From IMG/VR virus record IMGVR_UViG_3300029448_000244, positions 1-24,508 of that record: a DNA stretch of 24,508 nt; one strand, written 5' to 3'. The notes below the pieces were generated by a model, which was not told where the DNA came from, ran no database searches, and was given only the letters and a program-made list of their open reading frames with translations. Position 1 is the first letter of the stretch. Each line of letters starts with the position of its first letter. Made by a program: the position numbers and the translations under genes. Origin of the DNA: a virus. Positions 1 through 7,964 of this stretch are shown here, piece by piece.

Positions 1-57
1 GCATTAGGGTTTGCTGACCTTACAGTCAGTATGCCTGAATTGAGATTAGCGGCGTAA
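1..57 (+). CDS. 3' end of an incoming gene (partial, unknown)
   Basis: Frame 1 is open from the first base and ends in a double stop (TAA TAA at 55-60), giving 18 residues (ALGFADLTVSMPELRLAA). It could be the C-terminus of a gene that begins before the window, on the same strand as the following small gene. Too little is visible to assign a family, and an open stretch this short can occur by chance. Confidence 0.35.
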   Translation, partial: ALGFADLTVSMPELRLAA

Positions 58-76
58 TAACCAATGATTTCAGGGG

Positions 77-107
77 TTTGGCCCACCTTGCAACAGAACG
101 GGCCAAA
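77..107. repeat. Inverted repeat just upstream of a start codon
   Basis: TTTGGCCC (77-84) pairs perfectly with GGGCCAAA (100-107) around a 15-nt loop. The 3' arm ends 5 nt before the ATG at 113. No T-run follows on the plus strand, so it is not a typical intrinsic terminator for the gene ending at 57. It could occlude the weak ribosome-binding region of the 113-328 gene or end a processed transcript. Confidence 0.45.
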
Positions 108-112
108 AAAAT

Positions 113-328
113 ATGTATAAATTATTTGCAATTATCTGTTTATTGACCAATGGTACCATGGAATGCACACCATATAGTGATAGTTCGGCAATGGTTTATA
201 AAGACTTACAATCCTGCGAGCGAGAAGCCCAAGAAAGATTTTACGGCATGTCCACTATCTTTGAAGCATATGCTATTCCGTTTGATAAAATGGTTGTTGG
301 CTGTGAAGAGATAGAAGAAATTAATTAA
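113..328 (+). CDS. Small Cys-containing protein, possibly exported (unknown)
   Basis: The product is 71 aa. A hydrophobic N-terminus (KLFAIICLL, residues 3-11) could be a short export or membrane signal. Four cysteines (residues 9, 18, 35, 64) fall in a compact domain with a helix-like middle (KDLQSCEREAQERF) and a C-terminal GCEE. I do not recognise a named family; small proteins of this form occur as hypotheticals in marine phages. No strong Shine-Dalgarno precedes the ATG, which lies 5 nt after an inverted repeat. The 3' end overlaps the convergent 321-1568 gene by 8 nt. It is one of only four complete plus-strand genes supported here. The coding call is moderately secure and the function is unknown. 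Confidence 0.6.
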   Translation: MYKLFAIICLLTNGTMECTPYSDSSAMVYKDLQSCEREAQERFYGMSTIFEAYAIPFDKMVVGCEEIEEIN

Positions 329-1568
329 TAGTATCTGCTTCTTCGTTGCTATCTAGTTGTTGTGCAATCACGTCCCTATCTCTTTTATTCAAATTATCTA
401 ACAAGGATTGACTTTGATTGTATATAGATCTGTTTACCACAGTGATACTCAATTGCCTGCAGGCGTCTGTGATCTGTTGCTCAACAGTGAGGGAGTCATA
501 ATTTTTTGTGTCGATCCTGCTATCATTTTTTGCCTTGTTGGCCACCGCTTCTAGGTCAATTGCATCTAGCACATCAGGAAGTCCACTTGCCGCCAGCACT
601 TGATCTATCAGAGTAGATTTATCAGAATCTGTGCTTGTGGTGTAGATTGGATTTAGATCTGCTTGGTTTTTTTCGTAGTCGATAAAATATTGTTTCCAAT
701 TAGTGTTTTGAGAAACCCTAATCATTATGTTTCGCAGTTGTTCGTTATCCGCAAGACCTATAAAGGTACTGTTGTCTGTCAGTGTCGCCGTGTATGTTCT
801 TAAGTTGCTCACGTTCGATTTTTCAAGAGCAACCTGCACATCAACCGCTTCATTATCTGTCACCAGTTGTGTTCGGAAACTAGTAAACGGTTCCGAAGTC
901 AAAGCAGTGTTAAAGTTGGTTGCCGCGGTTGCCGCCGCCGTAGCAAATGTATCTAAAGTTTGTTGGAAGTCAGTTGAGTCGGCAACCACACCATCTACAA
1001 AGTTTGTCATGTTGGTCAATGCAGTTTGGTATGCCGTATCTGTTGCTATTGCTTTGTCGTTGATAAAAGTAATTGATTGTAGTAAGGATGTAAACACAGG
1101 CAATGAACTGTCCTCTGTCTCTAAAAATTTGTTATTCAGTGTGCCCAAATGATCATTTACATCTCTGTTGAGTTCTCCTGCCCCGACACCGTACAGTTCA
1201 GGTATGGTTGTTTGCAATCCTTGAACCAGTTGTAATATTTCTATGAAAGTGCCCTGCCCTTGGTCTTCCGGTGTGCCCGTGATTGTAGCATCACCTGGTA
1301 TGATAGAACCATCCAATAATGTTGCTGTATGATCCAGCATATCATTTAGATATCTACCAACATTCAAATGAGGTTGATTGTTAATTGTTAATCTTGCATT
1401 ATTTTTTTGTGTTGTGGTTAAAACATTATTATTTTTTATTGCATCATCTAATGTGAATGTCTTTGCAACCCAACCTAACTTTAATTTATCCACTGCGTTT
1501 TCTATACCTTGGTTGCTGAAATCTGGTGAGTTGTCAACTAATGTCTTTAATCCTTTTTTGACTGTCAT
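321..1568 (-). CDS. Unknown protein paired with PAAR spike tip, probable virion protein
   Basis: The product is 415 aa, rich in Thr, Asn, Asp and Ala, with essentially no cysteine and no membrane segment. An Ala/Thr/Phe-rich helical stretch lies near residues 205-225, and the C-terminal third (VEQQITDACRQLS onward) looks helical. The gene begins 3 nt after the PAAR stop codon, and its AGGA ribosome-binding site lies in the last codons of PAAR, so the two are co-translated. It therefore probably follows the same late promoter at 1886-1893. Position directly after a spike-tip gene suggests a virion component or a protein delivered with the spike, but this is inference from context. No catalytic motif is visible. 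Confidence 0.75.
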   Translation of the reverse strand: MTVKKGLKTLVDNSPDFSNQGIENAVDKLKLGWVAKTFTLDDAIKNNNVLTTTQKNNARLTINNQPHLNVGRYLNDMLDHTATLLDGSIIPGDATITGTPEDQGQGTFIEILQLVQGLQTTIPELYGVGAGELNRDVNDHLGTLNNKFLETEDSSLPVFTSLLQSITFINDKAIATDTAYQTALTNMTNFVDGVVADSTDFQQTLDTFATAAATAATNFNTALTSEPFTSFRTQLVTDNEAVDVQVALEKSNVSNLRTYTATLTDNSTFIGLADNEQLRNIMIRVSQNTNWKQYFIDYEKNQADLNPIYTTSTDSDKSTLIDQVLAASGLPDVLDAIDLEAVANKAKNDSRIDTKNYDSLTVEQQITDACRQLSITVVNRSIYNQSQSLLDNLNKRDRDVIAQQLDSNEEADTIN

Positions 1569-1571
1569 TTG

Positions 1572-1877
1572 TTATCCTGCAAAGGTGTTAAATGAACCTT
1601 GTATCATTCGACCACGGTCCGCCGAGTCGCCCACCCTAGCAACTGGTCTGCCCTCCGCGAACACAGAAAATGAACCTCTGTTCACTTTGGCCCGGTGATT
1701 CACACAACACACACCTTTGCCACATTTTCTCAATATGGTATGTGGCTTCAACCTGTCTCCGGGTCGCACAACTGCTCTGCCATTTATAAAAACTGAACGG
1801 GCAGTTGCGTTTACACCTGCAGTGCTAGAACATGCGTGTCCTGTCTTCGCTAGATCATCCTGTCTTGAAACTCTCAT
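1572..1877 (-). CDS. PAAR-repeat spike-tip protein (T4 gp5.4-like)
   Basis: The product is 101 aa, the usual size for stand-alone PAAR proteins. Two PAAR-type blocks are visible: GHACSSTAGVNATARSVFING near residues 13-33 followed by RPGDRLKPH, then HRAKVNRGSFSVFAEGRPV and ARVGDSADRG. His and Cys residues (GHAC, KCGKGVCCVNH) could bind the metal ion that sharpens the tip. PAAR proteins cap the central spike trimer of myovirus baseplates and type VI secretion systems and help puncture the host envelope. A late-type promoter sits 8 nt before the ATG. The gene is followed by the 415-aa unknown with a 3-nt gap. The family call is firm; the exact counterpart of T4 gp5.4 is inferred from context. 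Confidence 0.88.
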   Translation of the reverse strand: MRVSRQDDLAKTGHACSSTAGVNATARSVFINGRAVVRPGDRLKPHTILRKCGKGVCCVNHRAKVNRGSFSVFAEGRPVARVGDSADRGRMIQGSFNTFAG

Positions 1878-1885
1878 TGTACGAG

Positions 1886-1893
1886 TATTTATT
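1886..1893 (-). promoter_or_regulatory. T4-type late promoter motif (AATAAATA) for PAAR unit
   Basis: On the minus strand AATAAATA is followed by CTCGTACA and then the PAAR ATG. It differs from the T4 late core TATAAATA at one base. With T4 geometry (+1 about 6 nt after the motif) the mRNA would begin about 2 nt before the start codon. A hairpin (1894-1908) abuts the upstream side. Confidence 0.6.
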
Positions 1894-1908
1894 GCGGTAA
1901 AAAACCGC
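1894..1908 (-). terminator. Hairpin between nrdB and PAAR unit, possible terminator/insulator
   Basis: GCGGT and ACCGC form a perfect 5-bp GC-rich stem around a 5-nt loop. It lies between the nrdB start-proximal PAAR promoter (1886-1893) and the nrdB stop codon at 1914. No run of T follows on the minus strand, so efficiency as an intrinsic terminator is doubtful, but the position between two transcription units fits an insulating role. Confidence 0.35.
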
Positions 1909-1913
1909 CCAGA

Positions 1914-3014
1914 TTATAACTTAAATTTGCTGAATTGGCCCTTCTTGACATCCTGTTTGATGCCGCCAACTATGTATGATTCAACTTCTGTTTCCTGTGG
2001 TGCCACCTGCATACCTTTGCTTGACAGCCAGTGTTGCGTCCACGGTAGTGGATTCTGTGATGCAGACACATCGTACAATGGATCGTATCCCAATGCTTTC
2101 AATCTTTTGTTTGCAATGAATTCAACATATTTGCCTAGTAGTTTTTCATTTAGTCCTATGATAGATCCATCCTTGAACAAGTGCCTTGCCCATGCTTTCT
2201 CTTCTTCGACACAGTCTTTAAACATCTGTATCACAGTTTTTTCTGTGCCCTTGATCGCTTTTGTCATTTCGGGATCATCACCTTTGTGCCATGCTTTCAA
2301 TACGTGTGTGGATAGGTTCAAGTGTGTAGCCTCATCTCTTGCTATCAATGAAAGAATCTTTGCAGAACCTTCCATGAGTTTGAGTTCACCAAAAGCGAAT
2401 GTACAGGCAAATGATACGTAGAATCTTAATCCTTCTAGAAGATTAACTGTGTTCATTGCTAGGTACAGTTGTTTCTTAAGATCTATCATGTCAACTTTTT
2501 TACCTACTGCATGATCCAATGCCATCTTACCAAACTTGTCGTACTCACCTGTAACACTTTTTGCTCTCTTTAAAATTTCTTTGTCGTTTACAATGGTGTC
2601 AAATACTTCTGTGGGATCTGCATAAACATTCTTCATGATGTGCGTATATGATCTTGAGTGTATGGTTTCAAAGAAGTCCCATGTGACTATACAGCCTTCC
2701 AGTTCTGGATTAGACACATAAGGCAAAAACATAAGGCTTGGACCTCTGCCTTGCACACTATCTAGCAGTGTTTGATATTTTAAGTTACTTGTGAATATGT
2801 GTTTCTGTTCTGGCCTAAAATTCATAAAGTCTGCTCTGTCCTTTTGCAGTGATACTTCTTCGGGTCTCCAGAAGTAACCGATCATTGTTTGATTCAGTTT
2901 GTCGAACTGTGGATACTTGAATTCATCATATCTTTGTACACCACCATCCTCGCCAAAGAACATAGGCTGTTTAGTGAAGTCAATATCTCTTTGATTAAAA
3001 ACAGTCTTAGTCAT
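1914..3014 (-). CDS. nrdB: Ribonucleoside-diphosphate reductase class Ia, beta subunit
   Basis: The product is 366 aa, near the usual length for NrdB. It houses the diferric-tyrosyl radical that starts catalysis in NrdA, converting ribonucleoside to deoxyribonucleoside diphosphates for phage DNA synthesis. All iron ligands seen in E. coli NrdB have counterparts: Asp85 (LLDSVQGR), Glu116 and His119 (ETIHSRSY), Glu194 (LLEGLRF), and Glu228 and His231 (RDEATH). The radical tyrosine is Tyr123. The C-terminal tail (VESYIVGGI to FSKFKL) matches the peptide that docks onto NrdA. The gene begins 15 nt after nrdA, with a weak AAAGAA ribosome-binding site, so the two form one operon. I see no truncation or missing ligand. 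Confidence 0.96.
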   Translation of the reverse strand: MTKTVFNQRDIDFTKQPMFFGEDGGVQRYDEFKYPQFDKLNQTMIGYFWRPEEVSLQKDRADFMNFRPEQKHIFTSNLKYQTLLDSVQGRGPSLMFLPYVSNPELEGCIVTWDFFETIHSRSYTHIMKNVYADPTEVFDTIVNDKEILKRAKSVTGEYDKFGKMALDHAVGKKVDMIDLKKQLYLAMNTVNLLEGLRFYVSFACTFAFGELKLMEGSAKILSLIARDEATHLNLSTHVLKAWHKGDDPEMTKAIKGTEKTVIQMFKDCVEEEKAWARHLFKDGSIIGLNEKLLGKYVEFIANKRLKALGYDPLYDVSASQNPLPWTQHWLSSKGMQVAPQETEVESYIVGGIKQDVKKGQFSKFKL

Positions 3015-3029
3015 AATAATTCTTTTGTG

Positions 3030-5441
3030 TTAGATTGTACAGGCTTCGCACTCACCGTCGTCTGCGGTTGTACTTATCTGATCATGGCCATTTACAGCGT
3101 CCTCGGGTTCGAGGATCACATCCTCACCATCGTCTTCTAGTTGTGTGGCAATACCCGCTGGTTGTACGTCCTCTTCCTCCCCTTTGAAATCGTATGTATT
3201 CTGATAGTAACTTGTCTTCCAACCAAGTTTGTATGCTGTCAGCATGTCTTGTGCCATCGCTGACAGAGGTACTTCGTTGTTTTCATATTGTAATGGATTG
3301 TAACTCCAGTTGCCTGATATGGCCTGGTCAAAATACTTCTGCATCATTGCCACCACATTAATGTAGCCTTCGTTGCTTGGCATGTCCCATAACAGAGTGT
3401 AGTCATTTTTTAATTTAGGATAACCTGGTGCTATCTGTTTTAATGGTCCTTTTTTACTTTTCTTGATTGACAGTAATGCTCTAGGTGGTTCGATACCATT
3501 TGTTTCATTACTAACAACGGAACTACTCTCACTTGGCATCTGTGCTGACAGTGTGCTGTGTCTTAGTCCATACTTGGCAATGTCTTTTCTTAAACTTTCC
3601 CATGCCATTCTTTGTTTGTGTGGCACAACTTTGTCTACATCTTTCTTGTAATGATCTATTGGCAGTTGTCCGTCTGCGTATTTTGTTCTTTCAAAGCCTT
3701 CACACTTGCCTTTTTCTTTTGCAATATTACAACTTGCTCTCAACAATTGGTATTGGAATGCTTCTGAAAGCCTGTCCACCAATGCCCATGCTTCTGGATC
3801 GGAATACTTGACACCGTTCTTGGCTAGATAGTGTGCTAGGCCAATGTAACCAATACCTAGACTTCTTCTTTTCTTTGTGCTTACCTCTGCCGCTTTTACA
3901 GGATAATCTTGATAGTCAATTATTTGTTCTAGAGCTCTTACAGATAAATCACATATATTTTCTAATTCACTTAAATCATTTAGTCCGCCAACATTTACAG
4001 CAGAAAGTATGCAAAGTGCGATCTCTCCTTGGTCATCATCAACGTGCTGTATTGGTGTAGTGGGTAATGTAATCTCTTGACAAAGGTTACTCATTGATAC
4101 TTTGTCTTTGAAACTCGAGTGAGAGTTACAGTGATCCAAGTTCATAATATAGATTCTACCTGTCTCTGCCCTCTCCTTCAACAAGTCAAAAAACAAGTCT
4201 TGTGCCGGAACTGTTTTCTTTGGAATAGTTTTGTCTGCTTCGTATTTCAAATATAGGTCATCAAACTCTTCTGTACCAAAAGCATCATATAGTCCAGGTG
4301 CCATGTGTGGCGATATCAAAGTTATATCTTCTTCGTTTAAGAATCTTTCATAGAACAGTTTACTGATCTGTATGGAGTAGTCCATACGTCTCACTCTGTT
4401 GTCCTCTGTGCCTTTGTTGTTTTTCAGTACAAGTATGTCTTCAATCTCAGGATGCCATATAGGAAAGTGTACAGTTGCGTTTCCGCCACGCACACCATTC
4501 TGTGTGCAACATCTCACTGTCGATTCGAATTTCTTTAGGAACGGAATGACTCCTGTGTGTTGGACCTCCCCTCCTCTAATTTTACTATTAATACCTCTGA
4601 TACGTCCTGCGTTGATTCCTATGCCTGCTCTTCTGGCAACGTATAAACCAATCGCCATATCACTTGAAAAGATTGAAGGCAGTGTATCATCACTGTCAAC
4701 AAGGACGCAAGAAGCAAATTGTCTGATAGGTGTTCTTACCCCTGCCATCACTGGTGTTGGAATGTTTATCTTGTGAAGTGATATTGCATCATAATATTTT
4801 TTTACATAACTCATTCTATTCTTTATCGGGTAGTCTGCAAACAATGTTGCCGAGATCATCATGTACATGTCCTGTGGCGTTTCGTAAAGTTGTCCTGTGC
4901 TTCTGTCTTGCACTAGATATTTGTCACATATCTGTCTAAGTCCTGCGTAAGTGAACTTAAGATCTCTGTCTCTCTTGATCCATGTGTTGAATTTTTTGAT
5001 TTCTGTTTTTGTATATTTGTCTAATATGCCTTTGTCATACACACCCAGTCTAATATTTCTTAAGATTAGTTTAAGCAATGGAATGTATTCGTACTGTCCA
5101 TGTGCTTCTTTTCTAACATCATAAGATAAGAGTCTTGCCGCGGCATATTGATAGTTTGGATACTCCAACGATATAAGATCATTTGCGGATCTAACCAAAA
5201 CATTTTGGATGTCCTTGGTGGTCATGCCATCATAGAACTGAATGTTTGCATTCATTTCTATTTGCGAGGAACTTACACCTGTCAATCCTTCACAAGCCTC
5301 TTCAACGACGAAATGAATTTTATTAATGTCAAGGCTCTCCAACCTGCCATCTCTTTTTTGGACTTTGATCGTACTAGAGTTGGTGTTCGGCATTAAGTTT
5401 TTATAATTTTTGTTTTTGATTTTTGTTTTTGTTGTATCCAT
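3030..5441 (-). CDS. nrdA: Ribonucleoside-diphosphate reductase class Ia, alpha subunit
   Basis: The product is 803 aa, slightly longer than E. coli NrdA. An N-terminal ATP cone (about residues 24-115) precedes the catalytic barrel. The redox-active cysteines are Cys245 (RQFASCVL) and Cys477 (EIALCILS), with the radical Cys454, Asn452 and Glu456 in SNLCQE. The radical-transfer pair is Tyr745-Tyr746 (YYQNT). The tail shuttle pair is Cys798 and Cys801 (CEAC), after an acidic linker of about 50 residues that is longer than in E. coli. No intein is present. The first 16 residues are a Lys/Asn-rich, A-rich-DNA stretch; a start at Met17 (5393) would align better with the family, and neither ATG has a strong Shine-Dalgarno. 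The gene leads the nrdA-nrdB operon. Confidence 0.96.
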   Translation of the reverse strand: MDTTKTKIKNKNYKNLMPNTNSSTIKVQKRDGRLESLDINKIHFVVEEACEGLTGVSSSQIEMNANIQFYDGMTTKDIQNVLVRSANDLISLEYPNYQYAAARLLSYDVRKEAHGQYEYIPLLKLILRNIRLGVYDKGILDKYTKTEIKKFNTWIKRDRDLKFTYAGLRQICDKYLVQDRSTGQLYETPQDMYMMISATLFADYPIKNRMSYVKKYYDAISLHKINIPTPVMAGVRTPIRQFASCVLVDSDDTLPSIFSSDMAIGLYVARRAGIGINAGRIRGINSKIRGGEVQHTGVIPFLKKFESTVRCCTQNGVRGGNATVHFPIWHPEIEDILVLKNNKGTEDNRVRRMDYSIQISKLFYERFLNEEDITLISPHMAPGLYDAFGTEEFDDLYLKYEADKTIPKKTVPAQDLFFDLLKERAETGRIYIMNLDHCNSHSSFKDKVSMSNLCQEITLPTTPIQHVDDDQGEIALCILSAVNVGGLNDLSELENICDLSVRALEQIIDYQDYPVKAAEVSTKKRRSLGIGYIGLAHYLAKNGVKYSDPEAWALVDRLSEAFQYQLLRASCNIAKEKGKCEGFERTKYADGQLPIDHYKKDVDKVVPHKQRMAWESLRKDIAKYGLRHSTLSAQMPSESSSVVSNETNGIEPPRALLSIKKSKKGPLKQIAPGYPKLKNDYTLLWDMPSNEGYINVVAMMQKYFDQAISGNWSYNPLQYENNEVPLSAMAQDMLTAYKLGWKTSYYQNTYDFKGEEEDVQPAGIATQLEDDGEDVILEPEDAVNGHDQISTTADDGECEACTI

Positions 5442-5499
5442 ATTTATCTAATTTTGTGTTTATATAATTTTTAACCAATTTTTGTCATTGTCGTTCGGC

Positions 5500-5528
5500 T
5501 AAAATTGCAACGTCGTATTGCAATTTTA
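5500..5528. repeat. Perfect 11-bp inverted repeat in the nrdA leader
   Basis: TAAAATTGCAA (5500-5510) and TTGCAATTTTA (5518-5528) are exact reverse complements around a 7-nt loop. It lies in the 162-nt gap between the tail spike stop and nrdA. It could be an operator, a leader hairpin (it starts just after the predicted start of a sigma70-like promoter at 5541-5567), or a weak AT-rich bidirectional terminator with A/T flanks. It does not resemble the NrdR box consensus. Confidence 0.55.
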
Positions 5529-5540
5529 TAATGTACTAAT

Positions 5541-5567
5541 ATTATAATGAAAAAAGTTTTTTGTCTA
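5541..5567 (-). promoter_or_regulatory. Candidate sigma70-like (early) promoter for nrdA-nrdB
   Basis: On the minus strand TAGACA (5567-5562) and TATAAT (5546-5541) are separated by 15 nt. The -10 element is perfect but the spacer is shorter than the usual 17. The surrounding gap is very AT-rich, so chance matches are easy. Its position before an RNR operon fits early or middle expression by host polymerase. A GATAAATA late-like motif also overlaps the first nrdA ATG. Confidence 0.3.
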
Positions 5568-5603
5568 GTAGATAATAGATTTTTTTAAGGACAACTTTAG
5601 GTA

Positions 5604-7229
5604 TTATACCAGTATTTCTACCTGATATTCCATAGTGACATCTGTGCTTGAATCATTTGTTGTAACATACTTGACACGTATTGTGTCATTACCAGCAGTT
5701 GAGTCACCATCAGAAGTGATGGCAGATAATGTTGTGCCCACATCAGATGTTTCTTCATAGTCATCATTGTGTGTGCATAGTTCTCCAGCGGCACTAATCG
5801 TGAACACTCCTGTTCTGTACTTGGCACCTCTGTTCATTTTGTAAGTAATCCTAACACCTTTATCATTAAAGCCAGGAAGATAAATTCCTGTATCAGTGGC
5901 CGACGATGTGTTATTTGAAAGTGTAATTTGTTTAACTGCTTTTTTGTGTAAACCAATTCCTTGAACTTCTGGTGGAGCATTAGATGGATCTGTAGAATCA
6001 CCAAAGTCTGTGTCTCTTTGACTTGTTCTTTCAAAGAAGTCTAGTGTTGACGTACATTCATCTGCATCAAATTGTATCACAGGCACTTCTGAAATTGATT
6101 GCACACCGTCAAAGTTATTGCCAACAGTTTCGGCATACCAGTTTCCATAAGAAATAATATTTCTTGGACCCGCACCTGTCAATGCTGAATCCATTGCACT
6201 GTTCTGTACTAGGATAGCCTGTTGTCCAATTGTGTTCCAACTGGAACCAGTGAACTGAACATCTCTTGGGCCTTTGGTAAGTCCATCTGTAGAACCATCC
6301 ATTGTCGCACCAAGCAGTGCACCATAATATGCAGTGCTGAAATCACAATTAGTAAATCTAACGTTGGTTACATCAAAACTTATATCAACTAATCTAGCAA
6401 AGCCTGTAAACTGGCATTGATCAAATACAATATAAGAACAAGGCAAAGCAGTGGTTGATCTTACCGTTACCCCTTTAGAATTAGAAGCATCTGTCCCTCC
6501 AGAAACATATGTTCCTTGAAATTTAACATTGTTTACGAATACTTTTGAAGCATTGTCTATTGAAAGTCCACCATGAGCCACTGTGGTTCTGATGGTCATG
6601 TTCGAAATTTGTATCTGTGTAGGAGTAGTTGCACTGGAGTCACCTATGTTTCCATACACCTGTCCTTCGTCATCTTCTGTTACTAATGCAGGAGCCGAAG
6701 CAGAATTTTTTATAATAGTTTTATCCGGACCTTCTCCAACTAAATGTGCGAAAGGTGGTATGGTCAACGATGCGGCTATTTTATATGTGCCTGCTGGAAA
6801 GAATAAAACTCTTCTTGCCCTTGCGTCGTCCTTGTCTGTGTCTCTGTATAGTTCGTCAATAGCTCTTTGTATCGCAACGACATCTGCTGTTGAATCATCT
6901 CCTACAGCACCAAAGTCTTTGACTGAAACGTAATCGTCTAACCTTTTTTGTACTGTTCTTGAAACATCACCTGTTGCTCCAGTAACTATCGGAGTTGAAT
7001 CACCCAAATAACCTTTGTATGTATGTGATAAAGATGTAGTAAAAGAACTTGACCCAGCGGTCATTATCTCAGTGTTTCCTACTGCCGGAGCACCGTCCGC
7101 CACTGTGCCATTACCTATATAAAGTTTTTGATCGTCGATAGACCAACCCAGTTCTCCAGCCGCCAATTGGGGTAGATCGGTTTTTTTACCTCTACGGTGT
7201 TGTATTCTTGATATCTGAACTATCGGCAT
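5604..7229 (-). CDS. Tail spike/fibre with Mtd-like N-terminus and pectate-lyase beta-helix
   Basis: The product is 541 aa. Residues 8-41 (IQHRRGKKTDLPQLAAGELG, then a KLYIGNG block) match the N-terminal module common in marine phage fibres and Mtd-type receptor-binding proteins. Residues 100-150 (VSVKDFGAVGDDSTADVVAI, then VLFFPAGTYKI) are the characteristic start of a Pectate_lyase_3 right-handed beta-helix. Residues about 160-400 show short beta repeats rich in Asn, Thr and Phe. The C-terminal 150 residues look like a separate beta domain, possibly receptor-binding. It likely binds or degrades a surface polysaccharide. Catalytic residues cannot be assigned by eye. A late-type promoter lies 7 nt before the ATG. 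The gene stands alone between the nuclease gene and the nrdA leader. Confidence 0.85.
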   Translation of the reverse strand: MPIVQISRIQHRRGKKTDLPQLAAGELGWSIDDQKLYIGNGTVADGAPAVGNTEIMTAGSSSFTTSLSHTYKGYLGDSTPIVTGATGDVSRTVQKRLDDYVSVKDFGAVGDDSTADVVAIQRAIDELYRDTDKDDARARRVLFFPAGTYKIAASLTIPPFAHLVGEGPDKTIIKNSASAPALVTEDDEGQVYGNIGDSSATTPTQIQISNMTIRTTVAHGGLSIDNASKVFVNNVKFQGTYVSGGTDASNSKGVTVRSTTALPCSYIVFDQCQFTGFARLVDISFDVTNVRFTNCDFSTAYYGALLGATMDGSTDGLTKGPRDVQFTGSSWNTIGQQAILVQNSAMDSALTGAGPRNIISYGNWYAETVGNNFDGVQSISEVPVIQFDADECTSTLDFFERTSQRDTDFGDSTDPSNAPPEVQGIGLHKKAVKQITLSNNTSSATDTGIYLPGFNDKGVRITYKMNRGAKYRTGVFTISAAGELCTHNDDYEETSDVGTTLSAITSDGDSTAGNDTIRVKYVTTNDSSTDVTMEYQVEILV

Positions 7230-7236
7230 ATAGCGT

Positions 7237-7244
7237 TATTTATT
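7237..7244 (-). promoter_or_regulatory. T4-type late promoter motif (AATAAATA) for tail spike
   Basis: On the minus strand AATAAATA is followed by ACGCTAT and the spike ATG at 7229. It overlaps the stop codon of the upstream nuclease gene (7243-7245). Expected initiation falls 1-2 nt before the ATG, predicting an almost leaderless transcript. No Shine-Dalgarno is present in the 7 nt. Confidence 0.6.
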
Positions 7245-7956
7245 AAAGGACAGTCTTGTAATATTGTTCTAATTTACTGTACCACTGCCCGACCCAGTGA
7301 TCATAGTTCTCAATTTCAAAGGTTTGATATTCGTTATTCTGTGTGCATATAAACATTCGTCCACTTTTAATCTGTGTGTCGTATTGTTTGTTATGGGCTT
7401 CTGCATAGGCAACAAGTTGTAGATAGTAATCCTCAACCCAATCTTTCTTCTTAAGACGTCTTGCCTGCTTGAAATCCATTATGGCAGGCTCGCCTTTGTA
7501 TACACCAACCAGGTCGGTGGTGCCCGCATATAGTTCGGGATAGTAGAGAGAAACTTCTGATCCCCATACTTCACTCACATCTTTCAAACCATTGTCTATT
7601 ATTACATTTGCCATCTTATGTGCCTTCTGCTGTATGAAATTTGAACCAGGAGTTCTATCCTCACCTTTGACATGTTTCTCTAGGCTTCGGTGCATCACTG
7701 TTCCTATGTTGGCTGACTCTGTTGTGATCTGTTGTGCCTTCTCCGCACCCACTCTCTTACGCCATGCGTGTAGATGTGTCATGTCCTTGGTTGCACTCAA
7801 CACAGTGGTAACACTGGGCAACTGCCTGCCGTCTGGAGTTTCGTAGTGCCGTTTATGATTCTTGGTCACTCTGGCAAGTTCTCCATAAGGATACTTTTGA
7901 TTATAGATTATACCTTTGCTCACAATCACATCTTTTGGTATTTTCATAGTAGACAT
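7243..7956 (-). CDS. PD-(D/E)XK exonuclease, RecB/MGME1-like
   Basis: The product is 237 aa. The motif order is that of the RecB/Cas4/MGME1 branch of PD-(D/E)XK nucleases: His89 in GTVMHRSLE, Glu134 (WGSEVSLY), Asp148 (AGTTDLVG), the Asp161-x-Lys163 core (IMDFKQ), and a Gln180-LVAYA helix. These residues bind the metal ion and position DNA. Stand-alone single-domain members trim single-stranded ends; in phages they are candidates for recombination, replication or host DNA degradation. No helicase domain or four-cysteine Fe-S cluster of the Cas4 type is seen. It starts 8 nt after the radical SAM gene at 7965-9242, so both share a transcript. Met4 is an alternative start. Confidence 0.85.
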   Translation of the reverse strand: MSTMKIPKDVIVSKGIIYNQKYPYGELARVTKNHKRHYETPDGRQLPSVTTVLSATKDMTHLHAWRKRVGAEKAQQITTESANIGTVMHRSLEKHVKGEDRTPGSNFIQQKAHKMANVIIDNGLKDVSEVWGSEVSLYYPELYAGTTDLVGVYKGEPAIMDFKQARRLKKKDWVEDYYLQLVAYAEAHNKQYDTQIKSGRMFICTQNNEYQTFEIENYDHWVGQWYSKLEQYYKTVL

Positions 7957-7964
7957 ATTGTATA

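Noticed and set aside
64-120. 18-codon open frame MISGVW... before the 113 gene
   Set aside because: It is very short, contains the inverted repeat, and overlaps the start of a better-supported gene in another frame.
1717-2421. Plus-strand open frame of 234 codons opposite PAAR and nrdB
   Set aside because: It spans two well-supported minus-strand genes and a promoter/hairpin region, and its product has no recognisable domain.
5500-5528. NrdR binding box upstream of nrdA
   Set aside because: The palindrome has a 7-nt centre and a TTGCAA core unlike the ACACWATATATWGTGT-type box.
7243-7956. Cas4 assignment and a linked CRISPR array
   Set aside because: The nuclease lacks the four cysteines of the Cas4 Fe-S cluster, and no spaced direct repeats or other cas genes are present.
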